Shown here: one piece after another, positions 46,097 to 58,706 of the stretch
Layout of the letters: the number at the start of each line of letters is the position of its first letter
Position numbering within the stretch: the stretch's first letter is position 1
From: Daucus carota subsp. sativus
Taxonomy: Eukaryota > Streptophyta > Magnoliopsida > Apiales > Apiaceae
Direction of reading: 5' to 3'
Length of the DNA stretch: 64,000 nt
Assembly: GCF_001625215.2 (NCBI RefSeq)
Contig: NC_030383.2
Location: forward strand, 3,484,779 to 3,548,778
Program-made: the position numbers and the translations under genes
The notes under the pieces: generated by a model
Told to the model about the DNA's origin: nothing
Seen by the model: the letters and a program-made list of their open reading frames with translations, nothing else
Databases searched by the model: none

Positions 46097-48776
46097 TTAT
46101 AAACTAATAAGATCATCTTTAGGTGAACCTTTATTTCCGGTATGCCCTGTTCCAGACGTGCCATTCGCACTCTTGCCAAAGAGCATTTCATCCAGATTAT
46201 CCATCACTTCGTTATTGTTCATTCCTTTCGATCCACCTGTAGAACCAGAAGGCTTCCTAATGAGTGCATCTTCCTTGCCTTCAAGGGGTGTATCAGCTGG
46301 CTCAGCCGCTATAGGTATCATAGCACGTTCTGGTACTGGGGGAACTACTGGGATATGTACCTTCATGTCCTCAAACTTGGATATGACATTCTGGATTTCG
46401 TCATTTATGCTTAAGGCTTCAAAGAGCAAGGCTTCATCATCCACAGCCGACTCGATGATTCTTTGGACAGTATTTTGGGACTGATGGCACTGCTGCACAA
46501 GTGTAATTGTCAAGTCGCCCTGCCAATAAAATTTAACATATTAGTGTTTGAATTGTCCAAGAAAGAACAAAACACAATTTCAGGAATCCTCCATTCTTAC
46601 TAGCCAGACAATAGTTCCATGGCAGTACTGAGTTCTACTTACTGATGAAGTATTTGTAGGAAGCGTGATCCTTGGGCTTTGGCTACAAGGTGTAAGGTTT
46701 AGGCCAAAATGTTTCCATGCAGGTGAGGATTAGTTCCTCTTCAACGAAGCTAACTTCAATACCTTTGCAACTTGCAGCAGATGAAGCAAGAATGCAGGAC
46801 ACTAGGTTTAAAGACTGAACCCTAATGTGTGGATACTTAAAATGACCTAAAACAGTTGGGCCATGTTTGTTTAAAAGGATTATAATCCCCGGACAACTAC
46901 ATTATTTTCTTTAAATTAAAAGGACTATAGTCAAATGTGATTGTATTGCAATCACCTTTTTGATTCATTTCTATGGAGTATAATACCTTCTCTCACAGCT
47001 TCCCGTTATTTATTTGTTCCAGAAGCAGGAAGAACGGCCTAGCTTTAATTCTTAGGTGTAATAATCCTATAACTTAATTTTGCTTTAGTTTCCGCATTTA
47101 ATTTTTCAGTTTTCTGCTATTTTTATTTTTTGATGAAGTAAATTTTGGCTCCCACCCCCCACTTAAAATCCCGTCTCTTCCACTGGATACACATAGTCCT
47201 GTCCACATGTCTGATTGCATGAGTTCAGACTTCAGATGGAGATACCATTGATGAAGTCATGATCTACAAAAACTTAGCCAAACAGAAGAACACGTGCTTA
47301 GGTGCATATTTGTCAAGGCTAATGGCAAGGCAAGGCGCCAATGAATACCCTAGCGAGCAGTCTTCTCCAAACAAAGGGGCAAGATCCTAGGTATCCACTA
47401 GGCGAATAAGGGAATTCGACTATTCACGGTGAAAATTATCTGTAAATCAACTATTATTATATGCTACCTAGAGTATATAATACTATTATATATAAATTAG
47501 ATACACATAACTAGGCTAGTTTACTATATACAACTATACAAGTAATATAACTTGCATATCATTACTGTAAAGAACATAAGTAACTTTTAATAAACATAAT
47601 ATATAAAAATTGGTGGAAAAAGTTATGATAACTGAAAAGAGCAACATCAGAAGAAAAGTTTGCTTTATGTATGAATAAAAATTAAGTTACATAATAGAAA
47701 CAGCGTGGTATCAATGCATTATACTATTATTAGCATAGACAAAGCTTACAACTGGATTCTCATTTAAGAAACTACTCTAAATTATATTGTCATATAGTGA
47801 CTGTCAATCTCAGTTAGAAGATATAAAATACAACCATATATGATAAAATACCTGTAAAGCTTCTTGCTCTGGTGAGGAGGACAAAACTGTCGTAAGAAGT
47901 TCAATACTGTTTCTTGCAACATCAAATACTTCTTTTGTTTCCTCAGGAGAAAAGCTTATCACAGGAACCTCATTATACATTTGTTGTGCCAAGCTCGCAT
48001 TTGGCTCCGGTGCTGTGGTCGAACGAGGAGGAGTGAATATAGGAGCCAAACTCTCACCATCACGACCAGGAAAACGTATACCTCTGGATCTCAAGCTCTG
48101 AAAAAACCAAGGCCCAAAAAAGAACATATCCCCACGGTAATAAGTTAAGTAAATAAAACAGAGGAAACAGTAAAGAACACGGAAACCTGAAGCATTGAAT
48201 TTAAGATTCTGCATGTTTATTGACACTAAGCAATCATATTTGCTGGTACGAACATACCTTGTACGTCTCCTCATAAACAGGCAAATAGCGAAGCTCATCC
48301 GAAGATTCCCCCCACGCTTCAATCAGAATTAAAGCCTTATTGCGATTATTAACAACAGTCTGAGGATCATCAACTATCTTCACCATCTCATCAAGCACCC
48401 TTTCAGCCGCAAATTCCGAAAACGCTTTCTCACAATTCTTAGAAATAGTCTCAAGCAAAACCAAACCCAAGTACTGAACCCTAGGAACCTTCATCATAAT
48501 CCTTTTCTTCACACCTCGAATCAATTCAAGGCTATTAATCCTATCATGATTAATCATATCACAAAGCTCAAGATTCGTAGCCCAGTCAGGCTCATCTAAC
48601 GTATCCGCAGTCGCTTCCTCCACAATCCTATCAACCTCACTCGACCCTTGAAAGAACTCCCTCATCTTGAAACCAACCGAGCTCATTCCTTCACTAATCT
48701 TCTGCCCCACCTCAGACCCTCCAATCTTTAACTTCTCGCCGAACGCATTCACTTTCTCCATCAAATTATCACTCAT
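46097..48776 (-). CDS. TOL1: TOM1-like protein with VHS and GAT domains (ESCRT-0-like)
   Basis: Three exons: 48776-48258, 48097-47852, 46519-46097; 1188 nt, 395 residues. The start is the ATG of MSDNLMEKVNAF; an upstream in-frame TTG is not used. The VHS domain spans about 48-180 (VDRIVEEATADTLDEPDW, WGESSDELRYLPVYEETY). The GAT domain is at about 213-310 (SFSPEETKEVFDVARNSIEL, VDDEALLFEALSINDEI). An acidic tail contains DNLDEMLFGKS. TOL proteins bind ubiquitinated membrane cargo and start its sorting to the vacuole, taking the place of ESCRT-0 in plants. It most resembles Arabidopsis TOL1 in its N-terminal EKVNAFGEKLKIGGSEVGQK extension; paralog assignment is by memory. Confidence 0.93.
46520..47851 (-). 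other. Large TOL1 intron (1.33 kb)
   Basis: Separates the two halves of the GAT domain. Near 46860 GGGCCATGTTTGTTTAAAAGG resembles a MITE terminus, but no partner end was found. Confidence 0.5.
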
Positions 48777-49698
48777 TTTCCAAAACCCACTTCTCAAATC
48801 ACACCTCTAGGCTCTAACAAAACCCACAAACACAAACAATCCTCAACTCATTAGAAAACCTTAACACTACTTACAAACATGACACATGAACACATAATCA
48901 TACAAAACAACATAACCCCAGATATCATTATATCAAGAATCAATTCTAACAGTACCCAACAATTCAAATTAGTCTACATCAATTAAAACCAACAATTCAG
49001 GTTATAAACTTGTACATGTAAGTGATGATCAGATTAATTGAACATATAAATCACGTTAAATTCGGGTCATATAGAAAGATACCTTAAAATTGAGGAAATA
49101 GGTTGCTTTGAAAAGTAAAGTTTCCAAGTTTGTTAGATTTCACATCCAGTTTAATTTAGTTCGGGTTTGTAATTTATAGTATATATATTTAGGTGTGGCC
49201 GTGTGGGGTAGAAAATCGAATATATTAAATTAATTTTTTCAAATTATAATACTCTCTCCGTTCCCCTGAATTGTATACATCGGGAAACGGGGACGTGACA
49301 CGGATTTTAATGCTCTTGTAAGGTGTAGTTGTAATTTATTTTTAAAATTTTCTTTTTCTAAATTAAAGTTTGGATGTTATATTTTTATTTAGAAAAAGAA
49401 AATATCAAAAATAATTTACAGCCCTAGCCGTAAGCTAGCCATTAGATCCATATGTGTAAACTCTTTGCTCTGCATGAGGTAATATTCCGTAACATATTTA
49501 GCAAGGCAAAAAGAAGGAAATATATATTTTCTTATACATATACCATGATCTATAAAATACCACTTATTTGGCATGAAACAAAGTTACTTATTTTATTCTG
49601 GGTGAAAATGAGTGCGCTAGCAGTTCTCCGACGAAACACTGAATTATAGGAAAAATACATTACTTATTTAGATTATCATCATGCAAGCAACAGAGTTT
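48777..49698. other. TOL1 5' flank with truncated Stowaway end
   Basis: TACTCTCTCCGTTCCCCTGA at about 49250 looks like one Stowaway terminus, but the opposite end is missing. No gene is supported here. Confidence 0.45.
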
Positions 49699-50472
49699 TC
49701 AGGCCTCAACTCCGGACACCAAATGATTGGCAGCAATGTTCATCATAGCCATCAGTGGGTCAATCGAAACAACGGAAGCAAGCTTCGGATCAGCATCTTC
49801 ATTAAGTTCATACTCGATCGTGTTTCTAGTAATGCAACTTTTTTCATCTTTCGCAATGACATTCATCCTCACGAGGTACCATTTGAATCCCATCTCGAGA
49901 AACCCTCCTTCCACGACCTCGACTACTTTCTCCATTTTCTCGTCGTCAATCTTCGTGAATTTCTCCTTGTAGGAAGGAAACGGAAATGCCCCTGATCATC
50001 AAAAAAAAAACGTACAACTCAAAGTTTTAGAAGAACCGGTGGTTTAGTCAATCATTATTGAAAAAAACGTAAACTTGAAGTTTTAGGAGAACTGGTGGTT
50101 CAGCATCGACTAACGAGAGTAATTGAGATCGAGATATGTGAGAGTTGTACAACTCAAAGTTTTAGAAGAACTGGTGGTTTAGTCAATCATTATTAATTAA
50201 AAAAAAACGTAAAACTTGAAGTCTTAGGAGAACTGGTGGTTCAGCATCGACTAACGAGAGTAATTGAGATCGAGATATGTAAGAGGTGTACCTGGATGAA
50301 AGGTGAAGTGGAGTGTGGTACCAACAGAACCATCACCTTCAGCTTCAATTTTATCAACAATGTGATCGAGTCCTTTTTTCGTGATCTTGATTAGGTCCAG
50401 AGAATTATAGAGCTTCCACGCCTTGCTTGCAGGCACATTCACCTCAACTTCACCGCTAACTGGACCAGCCAT
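49699..50472 (-). CDS. MLP-like / Bet v 1 family protein
   Basis: Two exons, 50472-50292 and 49991-49699, joined within a Gly codon as usual for the family; 474 nt, 157 residues. N-terminal GEVEVNVPASKAWKLY, the glycine-rich loop GDGSVG at 46-51, and FLEMGFKWYLV, ITRNTIEYELNEDADPKLAS are typical of the START-like Bet v 1/major latex protein fold. These small cytosolic proteins hold hydrophobic ligands (hormones, alkaloids, flavonoids) in a cavity. The ligand is unknown. A TATA-like ATTTATA (50551-50557, inverse TATAAAT) lies about 80 bp upstream. The intron consists almost wholly of a duplicated sequence. Confidence 0.92.
50012..50289. repeat. Tandem duplication filling the MLP intron
   Basis: GTACAACTCAAAGTTTTAG begins at 50012 and at 50147. 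Both copies run on through GGTGGTTTAGTCAATCATTA, GAACTGGTGGTTCAGCATCG and GAGATCGAGATATGT. Each copy also holds two related AACTGGTGGTT half-units. Confidence 0.92.
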
Positions 50473-50490
50473 CTTAATCGTATATGCTTT

Positions 50491-50546
50491 CGGATTAAGT
50501 TTGCTGAATGAGTTTTTGTTTTCTGATTAAGTTTGCTGAATGAGTT
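50491..50546. repeat. 34-bp period direct repeat in MLP leader
   Basis: GATTAAGTTTGCTGAATGAG occurs at 50491 and 50525 between the MLP start codon and its TATA-like box. Confidence 0.85.
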
Positions 50547-50550
50547 GTGT

Positions 50551-50557
50551 ATTTATA
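50551..50557 (-). promoter_or_regulatory. Probable TATA box of MLP gene
   Basis: TATAAAT on the minus strand, 79 bp upstream of the ATG at 50472. Confidence 0.55.
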
Positions 50558-50599
50558 GTACAACATATCAGCTGTTAAGATCATATTCAAAGAGAATGC

Positions 50600-51895
50600 T
50601 CGGAAGTCATAAATTCTACGTTGGACTAGTAGTAGTAGTTTAGAAGGATCCATAAGTTTGTGTTGTTTAAATTGTTTATTATATAAATAAAATTATGGAT
50701 TATATAAAATGATATAAATATCAAAAAATAGATTTTTCTCAAACAAATTTATAAAAAAATAAAATTAATTTTTTATTAAAAATAAATAAAATACAGTCTT
50801 TTTTCAAAAAAAATAAAATTAATTATTGAAAAAATACAGTCTTCCAACTCCTAACTTTTTCCTGATTTCTGACTTATTTTTAAATTTCAAATGAGTGTCT
50901 GAATTGTTAATGTATATTTAATTTAAAATCAATATGATTTTAAACCCGTCCAAGTAAACGGGGTCTGAATAACAAATTCAATTTTGGTAGGCGCCGGGGC
51001 AAACAGTTATGTCAAATTCTTCTTGTGTTGGCGCCAGAGTTATTGAGCCGTTGAACAAAATACTAGGCTGTTAGTTCTGTATGAAGTTCTCTTCATTTGA
51101 TAGTAATTTTTCATGTCATAAATATCATCGTACAATCCAAATCGCTAAATTGATAAATATTATTTTACAATTCAAATCGCTAAATCATCTGGTGTTCATC
51201 ATTTTTTCGCTTTTTAATGTCAAATCATGTAGCGTTTTGAAGTCCTAAACGTTATTTCAAGTAGCAATCTAAAATATCAAATCATGTTATGTTTTGTAGT
51301 GATTTTTAGACTTAAACACAACACAATGTAATATTTTTAATCTAAGAATCAACCTATTGAATTATCTGACGTTAATAAGTGATATTTCGGACTATTTTTC
51401 ACGATTATGGTATCTTGGACATTATTTGAAGAAATTGTGATATATGAAGCTTTTTCTCAAACAGAACAACATAAAACTAAAACAATCGAGCAAAGCAAAC
51501 ATGTTACATATTCTAAGCTAGGATCACAGGCACAGACAGGCTTATTATCAAACCATGGACAATAGCCAGACCACAGCCAAACCACCGTTCTTGGACTGTA
51601 AGTCTGTAACACGACGACTGCGACTGTAATCCCTGCTTTCGTATTTGCCATCCGTCAGAAATCTATCTTTCCGATAACACTGAGATGGTCTTTTTTACAG
51701 TATCTCCGTATCTATGAAGCTTTCTACAACAGAATCCTAATCCCATATTCAAATCTGTTCTATCAAGTATCAGGGGTCTCAAAAAAATAAGCGAGACAAA
51801 ATGAAAAAATGAGTATAGTATTGTGTTATTTCTAAGATGAAACTTGTGTAAAACACTTATTTGTTCTATCTACGATACATGTTAATCACATATCT
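50600..51895. other. Intergenic DNA, no gene supported
   Basis: AT-rich. A 64-codon minus-strand frame at 51457-51651 begins with ATG but has no recognisable domain or conserved pattern; it could be part of a downstream transcript and is left uncalled. Confidence 0.35.
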
Positions 51896-52210
51896 CTAGC
51901 CGCATTGACCATGGCATGCATCATCACATGCATCTACAGTACGAACTGCCGGTGATGGGTGGTTCATGCACTTTTCCAGGCACGGTTTGTAGCAGGTGGC
52001 ATCATTGTCCTTAACCGCAGGGGCACCAGGAGGCTTGGTGGCAGCCCCAGGAGGCGCAGTGGCAGCCCCAGGAGGCCCAGTGGCAGCCCCAGAAGGCCCC
52101 CCAGACGGAGGAGTAGACCCCGGACTATCAGCAGCAAATGATCCCATCACAAATAGGCACAACACTAGCACCCCAACAACCCTCTCATAATTATAACCAT
52201 AAGAACCCAT
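51896..52210 (-). CDS. Small secreted Pro/Gly/Ala-rich six-cysteine protein
   Basis: Intronless frame for 104 residues. Residues 1-26 are a signal peptide (VVGVLVLCLFVMGSFA). The mature region begins with a Pro/Gly/Ala stretch built of PPGAAT repeats (about 38-63), then a compact C-terminal module with Cys73, 77, 81, 95, 99 and 103, i.e. C-X3-C-X3-C-X13-C-X3-C-X3-C. I do not recognise the family. The pattern suggests two short helices held by disulfides, somewhat like a helical hairpin, secreted to the apoplast. A TATATAA-like site lies about 70 bp upstream. Function is unknown; the signal peptide and the symmetric Cys spacing make it a real gene in my view. Confidence 0.75.
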   Translation of the reverse strand: MGSYGYNYERVVGVLVLCLFVMGSFAADSPGSTPPSGGPSGAATGPPGAATAPPGAATKPPGAPAVKDNDATCYKPCLEKCMNHPSPAVRTVDACDDACHGQCG

Positions 52211-54124
52211 GTTCTGAAATCTTGCGAGCTTTACCTGATTTCTAAACGTTTATTAGATCCCCAATATACCTAACTAGTTATATATAACTAATTATCTACG
52301 AGGGTTATAAGTAATTAAACTTCGATTTGTAATGTGTGTGGTGAGAGAAGGCTCTGGGATTTCATGATATAGCATTAAGTATGGCAATACACGACTAATA
52401 CTGGTATATGTGTGTGTAGGCTTGTTTTTATCCCCACCCCTAATGTGTATAGTTTGTATGTGTGTATCACAATCCCTCTCACATAACAAAAATCAATATG
52501 TCTATAATGAGAAAAATATTTACAAGATTTTTTTGGGTTCTAATTGGTGAAAACCGTATCTTATGTTACACACAGTGACATTAGAAAAAACAAGTACATC
52601 TGCGACAATTCTTATTTATAACTCCTCTGCTTTATGGGAAGCACAAGAGCGGAAGCACTCTTTCTTCCTCACATTATCAACAATATCAAGGAAGCATATC
52701 GAACAGAATTATTTCACTTGGTTTACTATCTTTTTGCTCAACAAAACACAAGAGAAGTGTGTGAGCTGTGCATATAACATACAGGGTCGTGATAATGAAA
52801 GAAAATATAACTTACAGTGTCGGGAAGCCACTTCTCTTTGTGCTTACTACCACCAGTACAAGCATGATTCCAATCTGCATCAATCGAAACAAAAGCCATC
52901 ATGTAAATTACGACACACTCGAAGATGGTCAATTCAATAAATCGCAACTGAGACAATTAAGGGAGGCCACCTCAATTACCTCATGGAAACAAGTACATTA
53001 CTATTTCTCTGGGTACTTATATCAGCATCAGGAATAATAAGCCCGCCATAAGTTTTTTCCCCAGGCCTGCACTCAATAAACTTTGATATTCATAAGCACA
53101 TATACAAATTTATCCAGACAAATGATCATGGGATTGGCAGGCATTCATGAAAACTGACAAGTACAAGACAAGATGCAAGTAGATCCTCAACTCGGTAGGC
53201 ACATCTTATCTCAACTCAGATAAAAATAGAGAGTTCGTTTGGCAAAGAAAACTTAGTCACACCGCAAAGATTATCGAGTTAATAACTTTATATATTTTCA
53301 GACAATCTCTATACAAATAAATTTTAATGATTCATGAGATAATATAAAGAACTTGCAAAACTACAGAGTATACATAATTACATACCAACATCATACAAAT
53401 CTAAACCGACAGAGTGGCTAACTAATAATCTGAAACATTACTAACTGGTAGTGGTGTGGACGTTTGTCTTAGTTTGAACATCCGTAAAGAAGTGTTCAAA
53501 CTTTAAGAGAGTTAAATTCAGTCAGGGTTCGAGCATAAAGCTAATATCCCTGGAAAGGTTCAAGCAAAGGAAACTTCGAGATGCAGAGTATGTAGAATCA
53601 GTAAATTTTAGAGCCTGACGAGGAGAAGAATTTAAGCTGCAGTCCATGCACATATTTGGTAACTACAAGACTCAGCCAATTAACCATCATTAAACAAACA
53701 AAAACAGATATATATATTGCATCATTTCCGTAGGACCTTGCAACTGAACTTTGCAGCAAAAGTTGAATAAAACGGAATGGAGTAAAATAATATCAGAACA
53801 CAGATTTGAAAAATAATCTTTTCATGTCAAACTGATGAAAGCACATTAGATTAAGATTCACAATTCTCATGCTGCCACCCCACTATATGAACTATTAAAT
53901 AGCAAGAAACGGAAAAAAGAATGAAAGAGTAAATACAATCTTCACCACATACAAGATATTCCAAGAACAGGAACAAAAAAAAATATAAGCATCTTGGTAA
54001 AGTTCTTTCCAGTTCTGCAAACAAGAAATGGAAAACATGTAATTTAATAAACACAATCAGATCCAAGATATAGCCAATATACATCTCTAACAAAGGCATA
54101 ATACCAAGCCGTAGCTGGTCTGCT
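52211..54124. other. Intergenic region with two possible unidentified minus-strand exons
   Basis: On the minus strand an AG-bounded open stretch near 53063-52972 reads RPGEKTYGGLIIPDADISTQ before a GT, and another near 52891-52832 reads DWNHACTGGSKHKEKWLPDT between AG and GTAAGT. They are protein-like and have clean splice sites, but no further exons or family could be recognised. They may be remnants. The rest shows nothing. Confidence 0.25.
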
Positions 54125-57100
54125 TTACTTCTGGCTGCTAGGACTCTTCTTTTTCAATAAGCTCCCAAATTTGTGGAGCAAAGGCTTCTTTTTCTTGTGA
54201 CTATGTTCTTTTGTCGGTGAGCTTCCACCATTCTCCAGAAGTACTGAAGGATCTTCGGTTGAAGACAATCCATTAAACTGGTCAGAGGTATCATTCTCTG
54301 TCTTTGTGTCAACTTCCTCAACGGATTCCTTCTCTGTTGGCTCCAAAAAATCATTATCCTCAATCTTGCAGCTTTCCCACATCTTAAATTCAACTTCCAC
54401 TGAATTATCATCGTCCTTCTCTTTAATTTCATTCGCTTTAAACTTTCCATCCAAATCCACAGCTTCAGCATCAGAATCAACTGCCTTGACATACAAGACA
54501 TTACTCTCCTCCAGAGGTATATCTTTTACAAGTTCTGGAACATGTGGCAGCTCTAATTTGGTATTCTCTTCCTTTCTATGTCCATTTTGTTCAGAGAATT
54601 CTACTACCTTTGGGAGCATATCATATTCCTTTTCACTGTCTGTAAGATCACCATTCTCTTCAGCTTGTTTTCTAATTGTAGCTTCTTCTAGCAATTTCGA
54701 CAATTCTTTGATCTTATTCAGAGAAGCCGATTCTTTACTCTGAAGTTCTTCATTCTCTTGAATAACATTCTGCAGTTCAGTTTCTTTGTCCATCAAACTC
54801 TCTTTCAGTCTCATGCTTTCAGCTTTTGCTTCCCCAAGAACTTCCTTGAGATACTTTATCTCAGAGTCAGCTTCAGCTAGGGTGTTCTTTACCTGAGCTT
54901 CTTCTTCCTTCGCTTTGGAAGCTTCACTCTCAGCTTCTTTTAGTGACATGACTAGCTTGCTAACTTCTTTTGTCATTGAAGAGCTTTCTTCTTCAGATTT
55001 ATAGAGGCAGTCCATCAAATGAAGCTCTCTTTGCTCCCTATCAGCCTTGGCAGCCTGCTTATCTTGCTCGGCCTTTTGGATCAAATTGGTAAGAACATCA
55101 ATCTCATGCTTTGCATCATCAAGCATACTCTCATATTTCTCATTCGATGCCCTTAAAACCAGCTTTAAATTTTCTACCTGGGTTTCAAGATTTTCATGTT
55201 CATCTTGACTAGACAAGAGTTTTTCTTTTGCTTCTCTAGCTTCTAAAGAAACTTCATGTAATGCTGAAGCTAAACTCTCCATTGCTTTCTTACTTTTCTC
55301 TTCTTCTTTCCTAAATTTTTCCAACTCATTTATTATTTTATTTCTCTCTTCTAGCAGCGTCTGAACACTATCGGCAGCAAGCTTTTCATTGTTCAAAGCC
55401 TGAATTTTCTCATCCTTCACAGTATCAAGCTCATTCTTTAGAGATTCAATCTCCTTTGCCATTTCAGATGCTTGTTCCTTGGCCATATAAATATTTCGCT
55501 CGGAAACCTCAAGATCACCTCTCTGTGATCCTATTGACATTTCCAATAAACCCACTTTTTCTTTAAGAGAAGCAATTTCAGATTCTGCATCATGCAACAA
55601 ATCATTACTTTCCTCTAGTTGTTGCATGATTGAGTCCAAAGACTCTGATGCAGATTTTTCTAGACGGTTTGCTTGTTCAGCATTGATCTCTAATTCTTTA
55701 ACCCTTTTCTGCCACTCTTCGAGCAAATTATGCGCATAAGATTCAGCCATTCTTGCAGCCTCAAGCTCTACGTTTAGTTGCTCTATTGCTGCTTCAGCTT
55801 CCACTACCTTCTCCTCGTGTTCATTTGCTTTCTCAAGTTGTTGTTTCAGTGTCTCTATCTCCGATTTAAGCTCCGCCGCGATATTTCTTTGATTGCTAGC
55901 CTTCACCTCATAGTCTTTTACTTTCCCATTCGCAGAAGCTTCGGCAATTTTTGCAGTCTCCAGCTCAACATTTAGTTGCTCTACAGCAGCCTCTGTTTTT
56001 GCCAGCTTCTCATCATAAAAAGCATCTGCTTTCTGAAGTTCTTCTTTCAATGCATCTATCTCTGATTTAAGCTGCAGCACCATTTTACTGTAATTATTGG
56101 CCTCAGATTCAAAATCTTTTGCTTTCTCTAGTTCTTGTTTTAATGTCTCTATAGTTGATTTCAGCTCCAAGACTGTATTGTCATTATTTTCAGCAACTGA
56201 CTCGTTCCTGCAATCAAGCAGAGCCTTCAACTGGGCTAACTCAGCTGTCATAGTCTCTACCTTCTGCATGTGAATTTCAGCAATCTTAGTTGCTTCATCA
56301 GCGTGGGAAAGTGCCTGATGTTTTGCATCAGTAGTCATTGCAAGTTCTTGCTTCACCTTTTGGAGTTCCTGATTGGCAGATAGAAGAGCAGAAACATCTA
56401 ATGCATGCTGGTTCTTCACATCTTCAAGCTCCGTCTTCCATTCGTCATCCTTCTTTTGACTTGCATCAATGCCTGCCTGTTCCATTTCAAGAGCACGAAA
56501 CTTCTCGATCTCAGACTCCTCTTCTGCTCGCTTTTGAGCAACCAGAGCTTCTGTGAGTTTTTCATTAGCTTCCTCAGCTAACCTCTGAGCTTCTTTCAAC
56601 TCATCAATTACTTGCTCTTTTTCTTCCTCAACCTCTGCTAACTTCTCATTTGCCTTCTTCAGGTCTTCTTGGACAAGATTTAGTTGAGCTTGTACTTCCG
56701 ATCCCTTCGACAGCCGTGTCGATTGCTTCTAAAGTAAGAAAATATATAATGTCAATAAAAATCAGATCATATACCACTTTCAAATGTCCAAACATGCTAA
56801 TTACACTTGCAAGGACTGTATGACACCAAAAATATATGCAATCATACTGATACTACGTGGTCATCTATTGCATTAATGTTTATCAGATACACTTAAAAAC
56901 TCAAAGAGCAATGCTTTAGCCAAAACTTACATCAGGAGTGGTACTAATTTTTGGCGATCGCCGATCCACCGAGGGCTTTGAAGTGACAGATCTTGGAGAA
57001 CTATCCACAGAGAGGCGTGAACTTTGAAGGGGAGATGGCGAATTTGTCTCAGATTTCGCAACTCCACGGCTCGATTTAGGAATCCTAGTAGTTGCTGGTG

Positions 57101-57705
57101 ATCCTTTGCTGTTGGGAGTCACATTAGAAGCTTTGCTAATAGGATTTCCTGTAGTTGCTTTGGCATTGGGAGTTCCTGCAGATGCTTTGGTATTGACAGT
57201 TTCTGTAGATGCTTTATTATTCGGAGTTTCGGATAATTTGTTCAACCTGCCATGATCACATCAACAAAGATACAATCCATCTTAACACAAAGAATGCAAG
57301 AATCTACACTCATAATCCATGTCATTACTAATCAACCATAACCTGCAACAATCACATACAAAAACACCCTAGAGGTGGAAACTTTATCACAAAATTAACA
57401 ACTAAAACGCATAATTACTACACACACACTTGAAATTCAATCAATACAGCTAGATCCACACTATACAATCACAAAACCACAACTTCCAACACAATTCATC
57501 AAAAGGGTCATCAAGATTCAGCCCAAAACAATCAAAATCCAAACCCCATTACAAAAAACACACAAAATAGCAGCAAGATTGAAACTTTAACACAAATCAA
57601 TCAAAAAAAACCCAACCCACAAAACAAAAAATGCAAATACACACAAATCAAACATCTTTAGATCAAGACAAAGAGATCAATGAAATACTTGGATTTGGTA
57701 GCCAT
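54125..57705 (-). CDS. WEB family (DUF827) long coiled-coil protein
   Basis: Three exons: 57705-57689, 57246-56931, 56728-54125; 2937 nt, 978 residues, longer than the ~850 I recall for Arabidopsis At5g16730. The first exon is only 17 nt (MATKS plus two bases). The N-terminal region is Ser/Thr-rich with four 9-residue KAS/KAT repeats and the family motif SVTSKPSVDRRSPK. A coiled coil runs from about 115 to 800 and contains a 67-residue repeat (units from about 329 and 396: LKSEI...EQLNVELE). The acidic C-terminal part ends KKKKPLLHKFGSLLKKK. WEB-type proteins act with PMI proteins in light-driven chloroplast movement or as cytoskeletal linkers; the specific role of this member is unknown. Confidence 0.92.
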
Positions 57706-58550
57706 GGCTGCAGTAGAGAGCAAATGCAAAGCTTGGGGTGGATGAGAGAAGTAGTAAAAAACAAAGAGTGGCTACTGAAATAGTAGTGTGTATATTTTAT
57801 TATAAAATAATGTAGACATACATCAACATTATTGTAGCTGTGTGTAAAATCTTAGGCTAAAAACTTTTTGGGCTTTCAAGATTTTTAAATAAATACAAGG
57901 GTTTGTGTGTTTTGTCAAGAACAAATAAAGAGAATGGAAGGAGAAGCAGAAGCAGAAGCAGCAGCAGAGTTGCAGTAGAATGTGTAGAGATGGAGTTTAG
58001 TGTATTTTCTTTGGCTTGTGAACTGTTGAGAGTGACCACAATATCACTTTAATGTGTCTCTTTCCTCTCCCTCTCTACATCTCTGTCAACTTTTTATGTC
58101 AATGTACAATTATAGCCCCCCAGATTTTCTTACATTTTTTCCTTAAAATTCATTTCGGATGATTTTTGTAAGTGGTTTTTTTTTAAAAAAAATCGCCCTG
58201 ATTTGATTGCTTTATGATAATCCGATTATTTGATCAAATTTGCTATTATTCATTTCTCGGTCTAGTACCCGATTAAATGGACTCGATAAACTTCTGATTT
58301 TGGAACACTCATTCTAATATATAATCATATTAACCCATTTTTAGAATTTTACTATTGATATATGTATTAAAATTTGGTGTTTATAAAAACAAAGGTTTCT
58401 ACTTTAATCCTGTATATGTTATATTTTAAAATGTATTCCATGATTATCATCCGATTAATTCAAATTTATTTTTGTAATAATTTGAATTAGTATTTTAAGA
58501 TTTTCTGATTTATTGAAAAAAATATGATTAATTTTAAAAAAATATATTTT
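57706..58550. other. WEB gene promoter side
   Basis: A short AGAAGC/AGC repeat occurs near 57942-57968. No gene is supported. Confidence 0.4.
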
Positions 58551-58552
58551 AC

Positions 58553-58706
58553 TGATTACATTCCGAATAAACTAAAAATCTTTGATTTATCGAAAAAATC
58601 TCGAATAAAATTGGAATATTCATGAATTAGTGATTACATTCAAATTTAACTAAAAAATTTGATTTATCAAAAAATCTCCAATAAAATTTGTATATATATG
58701 AATTAG
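58553..58706. repeat. Two-copy 78-bp tandem repeat
   Basis: TGATTACATT begins units at 58553 and 58631; both carry TTTGATTTATC, AAAAATCTC and AATAAAATT and end GAATTAG. Confidence 0.82.

Noticed and set aside
51457-51651. 64-codon minus-strand ORF with ATG
   Set aside because: No recognisable family, no signal peptide pattern and no promoter evidence; left unannotated.
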